DNA from: Chloroflexota bacterium
GTDB taxonomy: Bacteria; Chloroflexota; Limnocylindria; Limnocylindrales; CSP1-4
Direction of reading: 5' to 3'
NCBI GenBank assembly: GCA_021812735.1
Contig: JAKAMV010000682.1
Span: 1-5,604, forward strand
DNA length: 5,604 bases
Shown piece after piece: positions 5,520-5,604 of the stretch. Numbering within the stretch: position 1 is the first letter of the stretch; each line of letters starts with the position of its first letter. The notes under the pieces are model-generated. The model searched no databases and had not been told where the DNA came from. It was given only the letters and a program-made list of their open reading frames with translations. Made by a program: the position numbers and the translations under genes.

Positions 5520-5604
5520 TCAGCCCGGTGCTCGCGCCGAAAGGGGCTTCGCGGGGCGGCCGCCGTCCCCCAGGTCTCCCCCGGGAGGCGCGTATCTCGG
5601 TCGG
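5520..5604 (-). CDS. Possible C-terminal tail of an upstream gene (partial)
   Basis: A minus-strand frame is open from the window edge to TGA 5522-5520, encoding about 27 residues (RPRYAPPGGDLGDGGRPAKP... ending LSARAPG). It is Gly/Pro/Arg-rich with no domain, like a disordered C-terminal tail. It stops 15 nt before the ribbon-helix-helix start, a typical operon spacing, and the intervening bases hold a GGAG Shine-Dalgarno. With only 27 codons in GC-rich DNA, an open frame is weak evidence. Confidence 0.35.
   Translation of the reverse strand, partial: RPRYAPPGGDLGDGGRPAKPLSARAPG

Overview
This is a very GC-rich chromosomal window, dense with small secreted or membrane genes, in which nearly every antisense frame is open. 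The mix of genes suggests a high-GC soil or aquatic bacterium, most likely Chloroflexota (Limnocylindria/Ellin6529-like), with Actinomycetota as the alternative. The clues are an F420-type (DUF385) oxidoreductase, a GT117/DUF2723 polytopic glycosyltransferase, Ser/Pro/Ala-linked surface proteins, and promoters whose -10 box lies 6-7 nt before ATG (leaderless pattern). The assignment is inference from gene content only.

Layout. (1) 3-839 (+) is the 3' end of a large secreted beta-rich protein with a C-terminal GFWQNKNGQ module. It is followed by two hairpins, one a perfect 15-bp stem, placed between convergent genes. (2) 939-1421 (-) is a small secreted or membrane-anchored beta protein with a good RBS. 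(3) 1422-1750 is a divergent intergenic region containing several dyads. (4) 1751-2193 (+) is a DUF385 deazaflavin-dependent oxidoreductase split by a one-base frameshift near 1889-1900. It overlaps by ATGA with (5) 2190-2702 (+), a YbaK/EbsC-type aminoacyl-tRNA deacylase-like protein with Asn where the catalytic Lys is expected. (6) 2734-3612 (+) is a membrane-anchored protein with a 60-residue Ser/Pro/Ala/Thr linker and a beta-rich outer domain, preceded by a leaderless-type promoter. (7) 3685-5274 (-) is a DUF2723 membrane glycosyltransferase, convergent with (6). (8) Upstream of it on the minus strand, about 5339-5504, is a ribbon-helix-helix small protein with no ATG/GTG/TTG start and no stop at the expected place. 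Just upstream of that is a possible C-terminal tail of a further gene running off the window edge.

How the genes might work together: three of the proteins are exported, and the DUF2723 enzyme could plausibly glycosylate exported proteins such as its convergent Ser/Thr-rich neighbour. That link is inference from position and composition. The DUF385-YbaK pair looks like a translationally coupled operon. I see no mobile element, CRISPR array, tRNA or rRNA. Two separate reading-frame lesions in 5.6 kb (1889-1900 and about 5374-5377) raise the question of assembly indels versus real gene decay.
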